Positions 32,540 to 40,709 of a stretch of 64,000 nt of DNA are shown here, one piece after another; positions within the stretch are counted from its first letter, which is position 1, and each line of letters starts with the position of its first letter. Under the pieces are notes generated by a model that worked only from the letters and a program-made list of their open reading frames with translations, was not told where the DNA came from and did not search any database. A program made the translations under genes and the position numbers. The stretch is from Sutcliffiella horikoshii DSM 8719 (GTDB lineage: Bacteria; Bacillota; Bacilli; Bacillales; Bacillaceae_I). The stretch covers positions 62,001 to 126,000 of the forward strand of contig LQXN01000065.1 of NCBI GenBank assembly GCA_001648575.1, in the 5' to 3' direction.

Positions 32540-33070
32540 TTGATCAATCTTTTCGAGCAAATGAAGACCGGAAATAAACTACAACAAGAGGCTTATTTTG
32601 CAGTTAAAGAGCTGGATATATTAAATGATTTACATGACTATGATCCCGTATTATGTGGAACGATCCCCATTGGCATCGATGTCAATGGGTCGGATTTGGA
32701 CATCGTGATGGAAGTGCAGGAGTGGGAAAATTTTGAGGAGAAACTGAAAATTCTCTACGCAACCAAAGAGAATTTCTCTATTAAAAGAAAAACGATCCGA
32801 GGGGGAAAAGTTGTGAAAGCAAACTTTATCTTCCGGAATTTCGAGTTTGAATTATTCGGACAAGCTCAACCTGTCCATAAGCAATTTGCCTACCTTCATA
32901 TGATGATCGAATATGAATTACTGAAAAGAAATCCCGGATTAAAAGAGAAAGTGATGAATCTCAAAAATAAAGGATACAAAACGGAACCGGTTTTTTGTAA
33001 GCTCCTAAACATTAGCGGAGACCCATACGAAGGTCTGATCCTTTTTGGAATGGAAAAAGGAATTGTGTAG
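32540..33070 (+). CDS. DUF4269-family protein (nucleotidyltransferase-like)
   Basis: A 176-residue protein with LHDYDPVLCGTIPIGIDVNGSDLDIVMEV, which has the nucleotidyltransferase-like G[ST]...SDLDI core, and the conserved KANFIFRNFEFELFGQ and YLHMMIEYELLKRNPGLKEKV parts of DUF4269. The start is TTG with AGAGGGGAG upstream. Biochemical activity is not established for the family. Confidence 0.8.
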   Translation: MINLFEQMKTGNKLQQEAYFAVKELDILNDLHDYDPVLCGTIPIGIDVNGSDLDIVMEVQEWENFEEKLKILYATKENFSIKRKTIRGGKVVKANFIFRNFEFELFGQAQPVHKQFAYLHMMIEYELLKRNPGLKEKVMNLKNKGYKTEPVFCKLLNISGDPYEGLILFGMEKGIV

Positions 33071-33108
33071 AGGTTTAGTAAAATAACTTAAAAGAAGAGG
33101 CGAATAGC

Positions 33109-33324
33109 ATGCTAGGAAAAATCAAAGCAGTGCCTGAAACAAAGTCCTTCTTCATAGGCTTAACATTAATATTAGTTACACCATTATTATATTTAATATC
33201 AGATATTTTCCCCGTTCTTAATTGGATAATGATTTTTTTAGTGGCATGCATCCTCTTTATTTCTGGGTTATTTGTTTTGAATGCAGCGGATCAGCGACAT
33301 TCAAGGTTGGGTAAAAGAAGATGA
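33109..33324 (+). CDS. Small membrane protein
   Basis: A 71-residue protein with two hydrophobic helices (FFIGLTLILVTPLLYLISDIF and WIMIFLVACILFISGLFVL) and a basic C-terminus HSRLGKRR. AGAGGCG lies upstream of the ATG. No known family. Confidence 0.6.
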   Translation: MLGKIKAVPETKSFFIGLTLILVTPLLYLISDIFPVLNWIMIFLVACILFISGLFVLNAADQRHSRLGKRR

Positions 33325-33403
33325 GCGGTTAAGCGCCTTTTAATCCCAGGTTCTTCAACTGGATATTTGCAAGGTCAAGAGCAGGTCAAAGGGGGGAGTT
33401 GTT

Positions 33404-34069
33404 TTGGAAAAATACAAGGTAATCTTATTCGACTTAGATGGAACCATTTCCGATCCCAAAGAAGGGATTGTAAAATCGGTTCAATACGCGTTAGCGAAAA
33501 TGGATATTATCGAGTCTGACATCGATAAGCTAGAGGGTTTTATCGGGCCACCTCTCCAGTTGTCTTTTGCAGAGTATTATGGTTTTGATGAAAAGGAATC
33601 GATATGTGCCATTGATTATTATCGAGAACGGTTTAAGGAGAAAGGAATGTTTGAAAATGTCCTATATCCTGATATCACTTTGCTTTTAACTGCATTAAAG
33701 GAAAATGACTATTTGTTAGTGGTTGCGACATCAAAGCCTACCATTTTTGCTGAGGAAATAGTGAAGTATTTTAATTTGGGACAGTATTTTCAGGTGATCG
33801 TCGGGAGTAACCTCGATGGAACCATGTCGTCCAAGACAGAAATCATTCAATACATACTCGATAAATATACTGATTATGAACCTAGTGATTTCGTCATGAT
33901 TGGAGATAGAAAGCACGATATCATTGGGGCGAAGAATACAGGGATAGACTCCATTGGAGTGACCTATGGTTATGGATCATTAGAAGAAATTAATGGTGTA
34001 GAACCGACTTACATCGTAAATAGTGTTGAACAACTGAAGGCTATTTTGCTTGGAAGCCGTGTCATATAG
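33404..34069 (+). CDS. HAD-superfamily phosphatase (phosphoglycolate-phosphatase-like)
   Basis: A 221-residue hydrolase: motif I VILFDLDGTISDP, helical cap, VVATSKP as motif II, and motif IV FVMIGDRKHDIIGAKNTGIDSIGVTYGYGS. The lid and motif style fit the Gph/PpaX group. The start is TTG at 33404 with GGGGGGAG upstream. Substrate unknown. Confidence 0.88.
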   Translation: MEKYKVILFDLDGTISDPKEGIVKSVQYALAKMDIIESDIDKLEGFIGPPLQLSFAEYYGFDEKESICAIDYYRERFKEKGMFENVLYPDITLLLTALKENDYLLVVATSKPTIFAEEIVKYFNLGQYFQVIVGSNLDGTMSSKTEIIQYILDKYTDYEPSDFVMIGDRKHDIIGAKNTGIDSIGVTYGYGSLEEINGVEPTYIVNSVEQLKAILLGSRVI

Positions 34070-34092
34070 ATTTCATAAAAGGAGACATTTAG

Positions 34093-34647
34093 GTGATTAA
34101 TGTGGAGATAAGAAGGCCGGGGGAAGACGATAGGAACAGCTTGAATCATTTCTTTAGAATGGTTGTGACAGACACGTTTAACAAAGAAGGCATAGCGGAC
34201 ATGGTAGATGACATGGAAAGTGAGATCAAAGCAAAAAATACATACTTAGCAACCGATTTGGAGAGTAATGGGGATAAACGATTTTTCCTCCTTGCTTTAG
34301 ATGGAGAGAAAATAGTCGGAACAATCGAGTACGGAGCTGCAAGTGAGCTTATTTGTACATGTACCAATAATGCGTATAAAAACTTACAGGAAGTCGGAAC
34401 CGTTTTTGTACATCCTGATTACCAAAGAAAAGGGATTGGGAATTTACTTCTGAATAGATTAATGCTGGCGATGCAAAACAAAGGCATTGCAGAGTTCTGC
34501 CTCGACAGCGGGTATGGAAATGCCCAAAAAATATGGACGAAGAAATTCGGAGATCCAGCCTATTTGTTAGAAAACTTTTGGGGTGAGGGTTATCACCATA
34601 TGATTTGGAGGGTCGATATGTCGGTTGAAATTGCACCAATAAATTAG
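34093..34647 (+). CDS. GNAT family N-acetyltransferase
   Basis: A 184-residue acetyltransferase: VEIRRPGEDDRNSLNHFF, then GTVFVHPDYQRKGIGNLLLNRLMLAM as the acetyl-CoA loop and CLDSGYGNAQKIWTKKFG. The start is GTG with AAGGAGA upstream, 23 bases after the HAD gene, so the two are probably co-transcribed. Confidence 0.85.
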   Translation: MINVEIRRPGEDDRNSLNHFFRMVVTDTFNKEGIADMVDDMESEIKAKNTYLATDLESNGDKRFFLLALDGEKIVGTIEYGAASELICTCTNNAYKNLQEVGTVFVHPDYQRKGIGNLLLNRLMLAMQNKGIAEFCLDSGYGNAQKIWTKKFGDPAYLLENFWGEGYHHMIWRVDMSVEIAPIN

Positions 34648-34759
34648 GGACCTGGATGAACATGACACTCATCATTTTGAACAAATCAAAGATGTTTTGC
34701 GTTTAAATAAGTAAAAGGTTTGAAAAGGATGATGACTTATTAAAAGGAAGCTTTTCGGT

Positions 34760-35116
34760 GTGTTATTGGTACTTAGCTTAGGTGTGAATGTCTATTTTAT
34801 TGGAAAGTGGATGCTGGTGGACCAATTTTATGAACCATCCCAAGAAGAAAGCATCATTTTAAGTGAGATGGTTCAGAAAACGGTTGATAGTGCGGAGTAT
34901 AAAAGATTAGCAGAAAAAGAGAAGATAATAGCTATAGAGAGAAGCATGGACAAGAATAAAGGTGGGGGATTTCCATATTACTTTATGGTCAGTGTTCGCA
35001 CGGATAACGACACGTACCTTTTCTCTTGCAATAACGAACAATGCTCTGAAATGGAGATATTTGGGCAGACGTATTCGATTTATCAAGATGAAAAGCCGAG
35101 ACTTCCGTTTCGTTGA
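34760..35116 (+). CDS. Exported or membrane-anchored protein of unknown function
   Basis: At least 118 residues, with an N-terminal hydrophobic anchor (LLVLSLGVNVYFIGKWML) and a soluble domain (VSVRTDNDTYLFSCNNEQCSEMEIF). From GTG 34760 (AAGGAAG upstream) the anchor lacks basic residues; an in-frame ATT at 34739 would add IKRKLFG, giving the usual positive start, with AAGGATGATG upstream. Which is used cannot be decided by eye. No family recognised. Confidence 0.55.
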   Translation: MLLVLSLGVNVYFIGKWMLVDQFYEPSQEESIILSEMVQKTVDSAEYKRLAEKEKIIAIERSMDKNKGGGFPYYFMVSVRTDNDTYLFSCNNEQCSEMEIFGQTYSIYQDEKPRLPFR

Positions 35117-35153
35117 TTGTTGATATATAAGTAGCCTCGAAAGGAGGATTAAT

Positions 35154-35372
35154 ATGACTGCCAAGGTACCATCCGTTAAATATTATGTTGTGATGACCTC
35201 TTTAATTTGCTTGTTCATAATCCTGCAAAGTATCGTGGTGGTTTATACTCCTCATACCTTTGTAAAAGTAATGAATTTAATATTCATCATTGGAGCTTCT
35301 GGCATTGTGGGGGCTTTCATTAGAGAAGTATTAATTTTAAAGGAAAAAGAGACACAGGTGATGGAAAAATGA
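35154..35372 (+). CDS. Small membrane protein
   Basis: A 72-residue protein with two hydrophobic helices (VMTSLICLFIILQSIVVV and VMNLIFIIGASGIVGAFI) and a charged tail. AAAGGAGG lies upstream. Its stop overlaps the ATG of a 22-codon cysteine-rich remnant. Confidence 0.6.
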   Translation: MTAKVPSVKYYVVMTSLICLFIILQSIVVVYTPHTFVKVMNLIFIIGASGIVGAFIREVLILKEKETQVMEK

Positions 35373-35437
35373 AAAGGTATCATTGCCATTGTTGTGGTTG
35401 CAGGACGTTAAAAATGAACAGGAATAGTTTAGAATGA
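35369..35437 (+). pseudogene. Truncated CPCC-type cysteine-rich protein
   Basis: A 22-codon frame reads MKRYHCHCCGCRTLKMNRNSLE. Its start resembles the conserved N-terminus of CPCC-domain proteins (MKKYxCPCCGYxTL), which normally run past 80 residues. The frame stops early and no continuation is seen in another frame, so it looks like a remnant. It overlaps the upstream gene by ATGA. Confidence 0.45.
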
Positions 35438-35499
35438 ATTAATAAAAATTTGTAACCTCTGGAACAATCTTCCGTATAACTTATCAAGAGGTGGTCGCC

Positions 35500-35787
35500 A
35501 TGTGGAAAAAATACCTGAATCCTATTAGAATCAGGAATGCGGTTGTGTGGATGTTGATTGCAGGAGGGGTTATAAGCTTTTTTGGGGCAGTTTTAGAAAG
35601 TATTTGGTTGGTTTATTTAACATATATTATTATGATCATATTTACTATCGTCTCTCTCATTTTTTGGAGATGTCCTAATTGTAAGAAGCGTCTTCCGTTA
35701 AAGTATGATAAGGAAACTGAGCTTTCCTATGCATATGTTTGTCCTAAATGTGAGAAGAGGTTTTTTGATGACGGAACAATGGAATGA
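35500..35787 (+). CDS. Membrane protein with C-terminal zinc ribbon
   Basis: A 95-residue protein with two hydrophobic helices (VVWMLIAGGVISFFGAVL and YIIMIIFTIVSLIFW) and a C-terminal zinc ribbon, CPNCKKRLP then CPKCEKRF. ATG 35500 (MWKKYLNP) has AAGAGGTGG upstream and is preferred to an in-frame GTG nine bases earlier. Function unknown. Confidence 0.7.
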   Translation: MWKKYLNPIRIRNAVVWMLIAGGVISFFGAVLESIWLVYLTYIIMIIFTIVSLIFWRCPNCKKRLPLKYDKETELSYAYVCPKCEKRFFDDGTME

Positions 35788-35802
35788 AGTGATTGGAATC
35801 TG

Positions 35803-35837
35803 AAATGCTTATGTTAAAACGTAGGCATTTTTTTATT
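35803..35837 (+). terminator. Terminator of the zinc-ribbon protein gene
   Basis: AAATGCTTATG and CGTAGGCATTT pair (two wobble or mismatch positions) and are followed by a long T-run. Confidence 0.75.
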
Positions 35838-35930
35838 TTTTGAAAAAATAGTGATCCAAAACTCCAAAGGCTTCGTTTTGTTTATATAAAAACCAGGAAA
35901 GGGTTGATTGGAAAGGAGGTGAAAGACTGC

Positions 35931-37133
35931 GTGCGTAATGTTTGGGTTGCATTTTTTATCCTGTCTGGTCTGTTATTGATTCCAACGACACCTGCCTCTG
36001 CAGGGGGAGTGTTGTCGACGGTTACGAAGAGTGTGGAAGAAATAACAGGCAAGAAAGTCAATGAGTCGAGTGAAGAGCAAAGGGAAGAAGCGAAGAAATC
36101 GATAGTAGGGGAGACGGTCTCCAAGGTTGTAGAAGTAACGGATTCTGTGGTGGAACCTGTTGCGGAGACAGTGGAGAAGGTGGTGCCTGAGACAGACCTT
36201 GATCTTGGGGCAGCCAAGGTTTCCACATCAAGTGAGGGACAGTCCATTATAACGCCTGTCGCAGAGGTGAAGGCATCTTCTAAAGAAGGTGTTGCTGTGG
36301 ACACGGCTGTGGTTGATGTAAAAGCCTCAATAGATGAAGGAGTCAAGGTGGATAGCTCTGTTGCGGATGTTGATGTAACAGAGGATTTGGATGTCAAAGT
36401 GGACACACCTGTGGCGAAGGTAGAAACTTCTGTTCAGGAAGGGGTTAAGGTGAAAACGCCAGTTGCAAAAGTGGATACCTCCCTTCAGGAAGGAATCAAG
36501 GTGGATACGGTAGTCGCAGATGTGGAAGTGACAGACTCTCCCGATGTGAAAGTGGAGACACCTGTCGTGGATACAGATATATCTGTCAATCAACCGGAAG
36601 TGGATGCGAAGCCAAATCCTTCTATCAAACCAGATGAGCCCACTACTGAAAAGATAGTTCCTTCACAAGGGAGTGGGGTGGCAACACCGAATAAGTCCGT
36701 TGAAATAGAACAGACGAGAGAGGCTCCATCGGTATCAAGTGAGACCATCATGCAACAAGCTGCTTCAACACATAGTGAAAAGGTTGGGCCGATGACTGGA
36801 GTAAACGAACAAGTGAAAGCATGGGTGGAACCGGAAGCAGATACTGTTAAGCAAATACAGCCGACTTTCACGGATGAGCAAACAGAAGCTCCACTATCCG
36901 AGCGTATTCCAGCAAGATTCAAACAAGATATTAGCACAGTTCCAACATCGCCATCCATGACGACTACTGGACAGACGAGCGGATCTGCCAATGCTTCAGG
37001 GGGATCAGCTGTATCTGGTGTATTGTTTTCTATTGGGAATATCGATCGTTTAGATGATATGGTAACTGTTTCAACTGTTGTGACGTATTATGATCAGTGG
37101 CTTAACGCGCCGCCGTCTCAACCACCGAAATAA
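35931..37133 (+). CDS. Secreted acidic repeat protein (17-residue repeats)
   Basis: A 400-residue exported protein. The signal peptide (RNVWVAFFILSGLLLIPTTPASA) is followed by an acidic, valine-rich region containing seven 17-residue repeats such as VAKVETSVQEGVKVKTP and VVDVKASIDEGVKVDSS, then a Ser/Thr/Pro-rich tail with no cell-wall sorting motif. The start is GTG at 35931, because a perfect AAAGGAGGTGA lies 10 bases upstream; an in-frame TTG at 35904 would place that site inside the gene. It lies directly before another secreted repeat protein. Function unknown; a surface or matrix role is possible. Confidence 0.75.
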   Translation: MRNVWVAFFILSGLLLIPTTPASAGGVLSTVTKSVEEITGKKVNESSEEQREEAKKSIVGETVSKVVEVTDSVVEPVAETVEKVVPETDLDLGAAKVSTSSEGQSIITPVAEVKASSKEGVAVDTAVVDVKASIDEGVKVDSSVADVDVTEDLDVKVDTPVAKVETSVQEGVKVKTPVAKVDTSLQEGIKVDTVVADVEVTDSPDVKVETPVVDTDISVNQPEVDAKPNPSIKPDEPTTEKIVPSQGSGVATPNKSVEIEQTREAPSVSSETIMQQAASTHSEKVGPMTGVNEQVKAWVEPEADTVKQIQPTFTDEQTEAPLSERIPARFKQDISTVPTSPSMTTTGQTSGSANASGGSAVSGVLFSIGNIDRLDDMVTVSTVVTYYDQWLNAPPSQPPK

Positions 37134-37181
37134 CCTTCTTTTTTCGCAGATTATTTATCTAAAAAAAACGAAAAAAGAAGG
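37134..37181 (+). promoter_or_regulatory. Hairpin occluding the ribosome-binding site of the second repeat protein
   Basis: CCTTCTTTTTTCG (37134-37146) begins right after the upstream stop codon and is perfectly inverted as CGAAAAAAGAAGG (37169-37181). The right arm contains most of the AGAAGGAG ribosome site of the gene starting at 37190. Folding would hide this site, so translation of the second gene may depend on ribosomes finishing the first, or on processing. Confidence 0.65.
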
Positions 37182-37189
37182 AGAGAATA

Positions 37190-38353
37190 ATGATGAGAAA
37201 AACATTTAAGACATTCGCAATTACTGGTGGAATCGCATTTGGACTATTGGCTGGTGGACAAGCAGGACACGCGGAAGAGCGCAATGGACTGCTGAATGGT
37301 GGCTTGCTTGATAACGTGAATATTTTGCAGGAGGAAAAAGGCTCTGGAGCGCTTGATGTGCTAAATAACCTGGATCTTTCTCTAACATCAGATGAGTCAT
37401 CAGATCAAGTGGAAGCAGATGTGACGAATGAAACAGCTGCAAACCTTGAAACACAAGTCGAAGGTGAAGAAGGGGAGCTTTCCTCCGAAGTGGATGCTAC
37501 GAATGACGTAAATGCAGACGCGACAATCGACGAAGATGAAATCAACGCAGCAGCGGACGCACAAACGGCGGGAGCAGTTGGTGTGAAAGCGGAAGGCGAA
37601 GAGGAGAGCGTGGAAGCAGGAGCGGTAGGATCTAACGACGTAAATGCAGACGCGACGATCAACGAAGATGAAATCAACGCAGCAGCGGACGCACAAACGG
37701 CAGGAGCTATTGGTGTGAAAGCGGAAGGCGAAGAGGAGAGCGTGGAAGCAGATGCGACCCTTACAAATGATGCAAATGTGAACACAGTAGTAAATGAAGA
37801 TGAAGTTCAAGCAGATGTTACCAATGCAACAAATGCTGGTCTTGGACTTGCAGCTGAGAACGAAGACAATCGTGCATTTGCTGATGCTGATGTAATGAAT
37901 GATGTGGATGCTTCTTTTCTTTCAAATGATGACGAAACATCTGGTTCATTAAATGCAGTAACAGGCGGTACGATTGGAACTGGTTTCGAAAATGAAGATT
38001 CTTCAACAGCTGTAGAAGGTACATTGCTTAACAACCTTTCCACTTCATTTGTAAATAGCGAAGAGGATGACTTCATGTCATCTGTCAAAAATGATTCGAA
38101 TCTTGGATTAAACCTTTCTAACGAAAACGAAGACCGTTCTTCTAATCTTTTTGCAGATGTAACTAACTCTCTTGATCTTGGTTTATCTGAAGAGCAATTT
38201 GGTTTGGCTACTGATCTTGGTGTCGTATCTGGCCTTGCTTCTGAAGGGAAAGACGATTCTTTCGCTTCCAACCTTGATTTGGGACTTGGCTTGAATCTAA
38301 TGCTGAAAGACGAAAAGAACGACAATAGGGGTTCTATCTTGAACCTTCGATAA
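37190..38353 (+). CDS. Secreted acidic repeat protein (44-residue repeats)
   Basis: A 387-residue exported protein with signal peptide (RKTFKTFAITGGIAFGLLAGGQAGHA). The mature part is very rich in Asp, Glu, Asn and Ala. Two nearly identical 44-residue repeats (VNADATIDEDEINAAADAQT..., 132 bp apart at 37505 and 37637) sit within about ten more diverged repeats of the AxxxNDVNAxxxNExE type, and it ends GSILNLR. No sortase motif or known domain. ATG 37190 and 37193 are both possible. It forms an operon with the preceding gene and may be a matrix, adhesin-like or ion-binding surface protein. Confidence 0.75.
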   Translation: MMRKTFKTFAITGGIAFGLLAGGQAGHAEERNGLLNGGLLDNVNILQEEKGSGALDVLNNLDLSLTSDESSDQVEADVTNETAANLETQVEGEEGELSSEVDATNDVNADATIDEDEINAAADAQTAGAVGVKAEGEEESVEAGAVGSNDVNADATINEDEINAAADAQTAGAIGVKAEGEEESVEADATLTNDANVNTVVNEDEVQADVTNATNAGLGLAAENEDNRAFADADVMNDVDASFLSNDDETSGSLNAVTGGTIGTGFENEDSSTAVEGTLLNNLSTSFVNSEEDDFMSSVKNDSNLGLNLSNENEDRSSNLFADVTNSLDLGLSEEQFGLATDLGVVSGLASEGKDDSFASNLDLGLGLNLMLKDEKNDNRGSILNLR

Positions 38354-38373
38354 TCAAAGGATTTCTATTGAGG

Positions 38374-38409
38374 AACACCGGACTCTGACGAGAGACCGGT
38401 GTTTCTTTT
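38374..38409 (+). terminator. Terminator of the repeat-protein operon
   Basis: AACACCGG(A)CTCT and AGAG(A)CCGGTGTT pair as a strong stem, followed by TTTCTTTTA. Confidence 0.85.
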
Positions 38410-38440
38410 ATGTTATCCTAGTAACAGAGGAGTGATAATT

Positions 38441-38608
38441 TTGGAAGAAAAGAAGGAGATGTTCCTTTTCTACGTCTCCAAAAACAGGGCGGTACTCTTA
38501 CCGGAAAATTTTATGCTGAACCATGAGATGGCCATGCTTAGAAAAATCATACATAATAACGCATTGACTCAGAAGCTTAAATTGTTAGAGGAGCCGAAGC
38601 ACTCATGA
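38441..38608 (+). CDS. Small protein of unknown function
   Basis: A 55-residue protein, TTG start at 38441 with AGAGGAGTG upstream, reading MEEKKEMFLFYVSKNRAVLL and ending KLLEEPKHS. It overlaps the kinase-like gene by four bases (ATGA at 38605), which supports it being translated. An in-frame ATG at 38399 lies inside the preceding terminator and was rejected. No family recognised. Confidence 0.6.
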   Translation: MEEKKEMFLFYVSKNRAVLLPENFMLNHEMAMLRKIIHNNALTQKLKLLEEPKHS

Positions 38609-39117
38609 CAAGGAACGTCTATATCATCTCCGGTCCCTGTGGTGTAGGAAAATCAACCATAACCAAAGGGCTTGCAGGAAAACTAGAGAAAACGGTATTG
38701 GTTGAAGGCGACCTGATTAGTGCAATGTTTGTAGGGGAAGAGCAGCCCAGTTGGGAAGATAAGCTCGCCATGGTCTGGCAGAATTTGAGCAGCATGACGA
38801 AGAATTTTCTTCTGAATGGTTATGATGTGGTATTGGATTATGTGGTGGAGGATGAGTTAGATTGGTTTTGCAGGGAACTTCAGATGACAGGATTGGATAT
38901 AACGCTTCACTATTATGTCCTTCGTGCCGAACCCGAAGTTCTCGTGGAGCGGATAACCAAGCGCGGTGACATCGAAATGATCCCCCGTTCCTTGGAGCTT
39001 CTTCATCAGCTGGAAAATAAAAAGGAAAATGCCCCCCATCTATATGACACATCCAATAAGGAGCCGAACACCATCATAGAAGAAATTGCGAGCAACAAAG
39101 CACATTATTATTCTTGA
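38605..39117 (+). CDS. P-loop kinase-like ATPase (AAA_33 type)
   Basis: A 170-residue nucleotide-binding protein. The Walker A motif is ISGPCGVGKSTITKGLA, followed by LVEGDLISAMFVG, and VVLDYVVEDELDW as a Walker-B-like strand; the lid has VERITKRGD. Such proteins phosphorylate small molecules. It is coupled to the 55-residue gene upstream. Substrate unknown. Confidence 0.8.
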   Translation: MTRNVYIISGPCGVGKSTITKGLAGKLEKTVLVEGDLISAMFVGEEQPSWEDKLAMVWQNLSSMTKNFLLNGYDVVLDYVVEDELDWFCRELQMTGLDITLHYYVLRAEPEVLVERITKRGDIEMIPRSLELLHQLENKKENAPHLYDTSNKEPNTIIEEIASNKAHYYS

Positions 39118-39129
39118 CAGATTCCTTAG

Positions 39130-39342
39130 AAGTTCTTACCATAAAGGAAAGAGATGAACGGAAGGGGAATCGAAAGCTTAACAATGTGGAACAACCTTTA
39201 ATGAAAACTGAGTAATTGGATAAAGTCAGCAATTCCCATTCAAGGGATGAGTCTGTCCGTCCATCATTTCATTAAAGGGATACACATGTTGTGGAGTCGA
39301 TACCCCACTAGAAACAGGTGCCTTTGGTGCACCTGTTTTTTT
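39130..39342 (+). ncRNA. Structured leader or small RNA ending in a terminator
   Basis: A perfect 11-bp stem, CTTTAATGAAA (39196-39206) with TTTCATTAAAG (39267-39277), encloses smaller hairpins (CTGA/TCAG; TCCC/GGGA). A further hairpin GTGGAGT/ACCCCAC follows at about 39291-39308, and the intrinsic terminator ACAGGTGC/GCACCTGT plus seven Ts ends at 39342. The arrangement, upstream of an SDR gene, resembles a transcription-terminating riboswitch or a short RNA. No known riboswitch consensus is recognised. Confidence 0.45.
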
Positions 39343-39408
39343 GTGGAGAAAAACATCTCTTTTAACCACGACAGAATATGCCCTAACAAACACTAGGAGG
39401 GTTATTTT

Positions 39409-40170
39409 ATGAATAGAATAGCGATTGTAACTGGCGCAAGTCGCTCAAAGGGTATAGGAGCGGCAGTCTGCAGAGAGCTTGCAAAGGCGGGGCACCCTAT
39501 CTTTTTTACATATTGGATGCCTTATGATGAGGAGATGCCATGGGGTTCTGTGGCGGGCGAGCCGAAACTATTAAAAGAGGAACTGGAAGGCTTAGGTGTT
39601 CCGGTTAGCATGATGGAGCTTGATTTAACAAGCCCGGAAGCATCGGAAAAGTTGCTGCAAAAAGTGGGAGAAGACCTCGGGCAGCCAAGCATTCTGGTGA
39701 ATAATGCGGCCTACTCGACAAATGATGATTATAGCACGATAACAGCGGAGGAATTGGATAAGCATTATTTCGTAAACATCCGTGCTACCGCTCTGCTGAG
39801 CAGCAGATTTGCTCAGGGGTTCAGCCTTGGGAGCGGGGGGCGAATAGTAAACCTGACATCCGGCCAGTTTCGTGGACCGATGCCTGGAGAACTTTCGTAT
39901 GCGACGACCAAAGGCGCAATTGATGCAATGACCATTACTTTAGCGGCAGAGGTTGGGAAGCTTGGAATTACTGTCAATGCAATCAATCCTGGCCCGACTG
40001 ATTCGGGGTGGATGACAGAGGAAATCAAGTCGGGTTTATCCGGCATGTTCCCTTCCGGACGGGTAGGAAAACCAAGTGATGTCGCACGGACCATTACATT
40101 CCTTGTCAGTGAAGAGGCCGAATGGGTGACAGGACAGATCATCCACTCAGAAGGTGGATTTAGGAGGTAA
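39409..40170 (+). CDS. Short-chain dehydrogenase/reductase (FabG-like)
   Basis: A 253-residue SDR: cofactor motif VTGASRSKGIGAAVCREL, ILVNNAAYS, the catalytic serine in RIVNLTSGQF, Tyr-x3-Lys as SYATTKGAID, and the closing WVTGQIIHSEGGFRR. It reduces a carbonyl or oxidises an alcohol with NAD(P). AGGAGGG lies upstream. A GNAT gene begins five bases after its stop. Substrate unknown; the leader RNA candidate lies directly before it. Confidence 0.9.
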   Translation: MNRIAIVTGASRSKGIGAAVCRELAKAGHPIFFTYWMPYDEEMPWGSVAGEPKLLKEELEGLGVPVSMMELDLTSPEASEKLLQKVGEDLGQPSILVNNAAYSTNDDYSTITAEELDKHYFVNIRATALLSSRFAQGFSLGSGGRIVNLTSGQFRGPMPGELSYATTKGAIDAMTITLAAEVGKLGITVNAINPGPTDSGWMTEEIKSGLSGMFPSGRVGKPSDVARTITFLVSEEAEWVTGQIIHSEGGFRR

Positions 40171-40174
40171 TGAT

Positions 40175-40660
40175 GTGAAAGAGTTGAATGTACAATTGCA
40201 AGCTGTTGAAAGTGCGAATCGCTTGAATTACTTGCCTTACTTGCTTTTGGCGGATGAAAGCGAGAGCGTGGTGGAGGAGTATATTGGGGCCGGTCAGATG
40301 TTTGCGATCCTAGATGATGGCGGTTCGGTGGCTGGTGTAGCTTTGTTTATGGAAGAATCCGAAGATGTGGTCGAATTGAAAAACATTGCCCTGGTCCCCA
40401 AGTTTCGCGGGCTAGGACTTGGTAAGAAGGTTATAGCATTGGCATGTGATATGTATCGTGAGAAAGGATCCCGGAAAATGATTGTCGGCACTGCCAACTC
40501 CAGCATCGCCAATCTTGCATTCTACCAAAAAGCAGGATTTCGCATGGCCGAAATAAAGAAGGACTTTTTCTTGAAGTATCCAGAACCAATTTTTGAGGAT
40601 GGGATCCAAGCGGTGGATATGGTTATGTTTGATCTCGATTTGGAGAAGAGTGGTGACTAA
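40175..40660 (+). CDS. GNAT family N-acetyltransferase
   Basis: A 161-residue acetyltransferase with VVELKNIALVPKFRGLGLGKKVIALACDMYREKG as acetyl-CoA loop, then GTANSSIANLAFYQKAGFRM. The start is GTG at 40175, because AGGAGGT lies eight bases upstream within the last codons of the SDR gene. Co-transcribed with the SDR. Confidence 0.85.
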   Translation: MKELNVQLQAVESANRLNYLPYLLLADESESVVEEYIGAGQMFAILDDGGSVAGVALFMEESEDVVELKNIALVPKFRGLGLGKKVIALACDMYREKGSRKMIVGTANSSIANLAFYQKAGFRMAEIKKDFFLKYPEPIFEDGIQAVDMVMFDLDLEKSGD

Positions 40661-40709
40661 GTTGGTTCTAAATGCCCGAAGTGGATTGGGATTGTGAGGG
40701 AAATCCAAT

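Noticed and set aside
35882-36991. Antisense open frames opposite the first repeat protein
   Set aside because: They are shadows of the repetitive sense frame. The sense strand has a perfect ribosome site and a signal peptide.
37400-38325. Long antisense open frames opposite the second repeat protein
   Set aside because: They mirror the biased codon usage of the acidic repeats (Ser/Ala-rich shadow proteins) and have no ribosome sites or family resemblance.
39130-39342. T-box or other known riboswitch
   Set aside because: The conserved T-box sequence and consensus motifs of other classes I know were not found. It is kept only as an unclassified structured leader.
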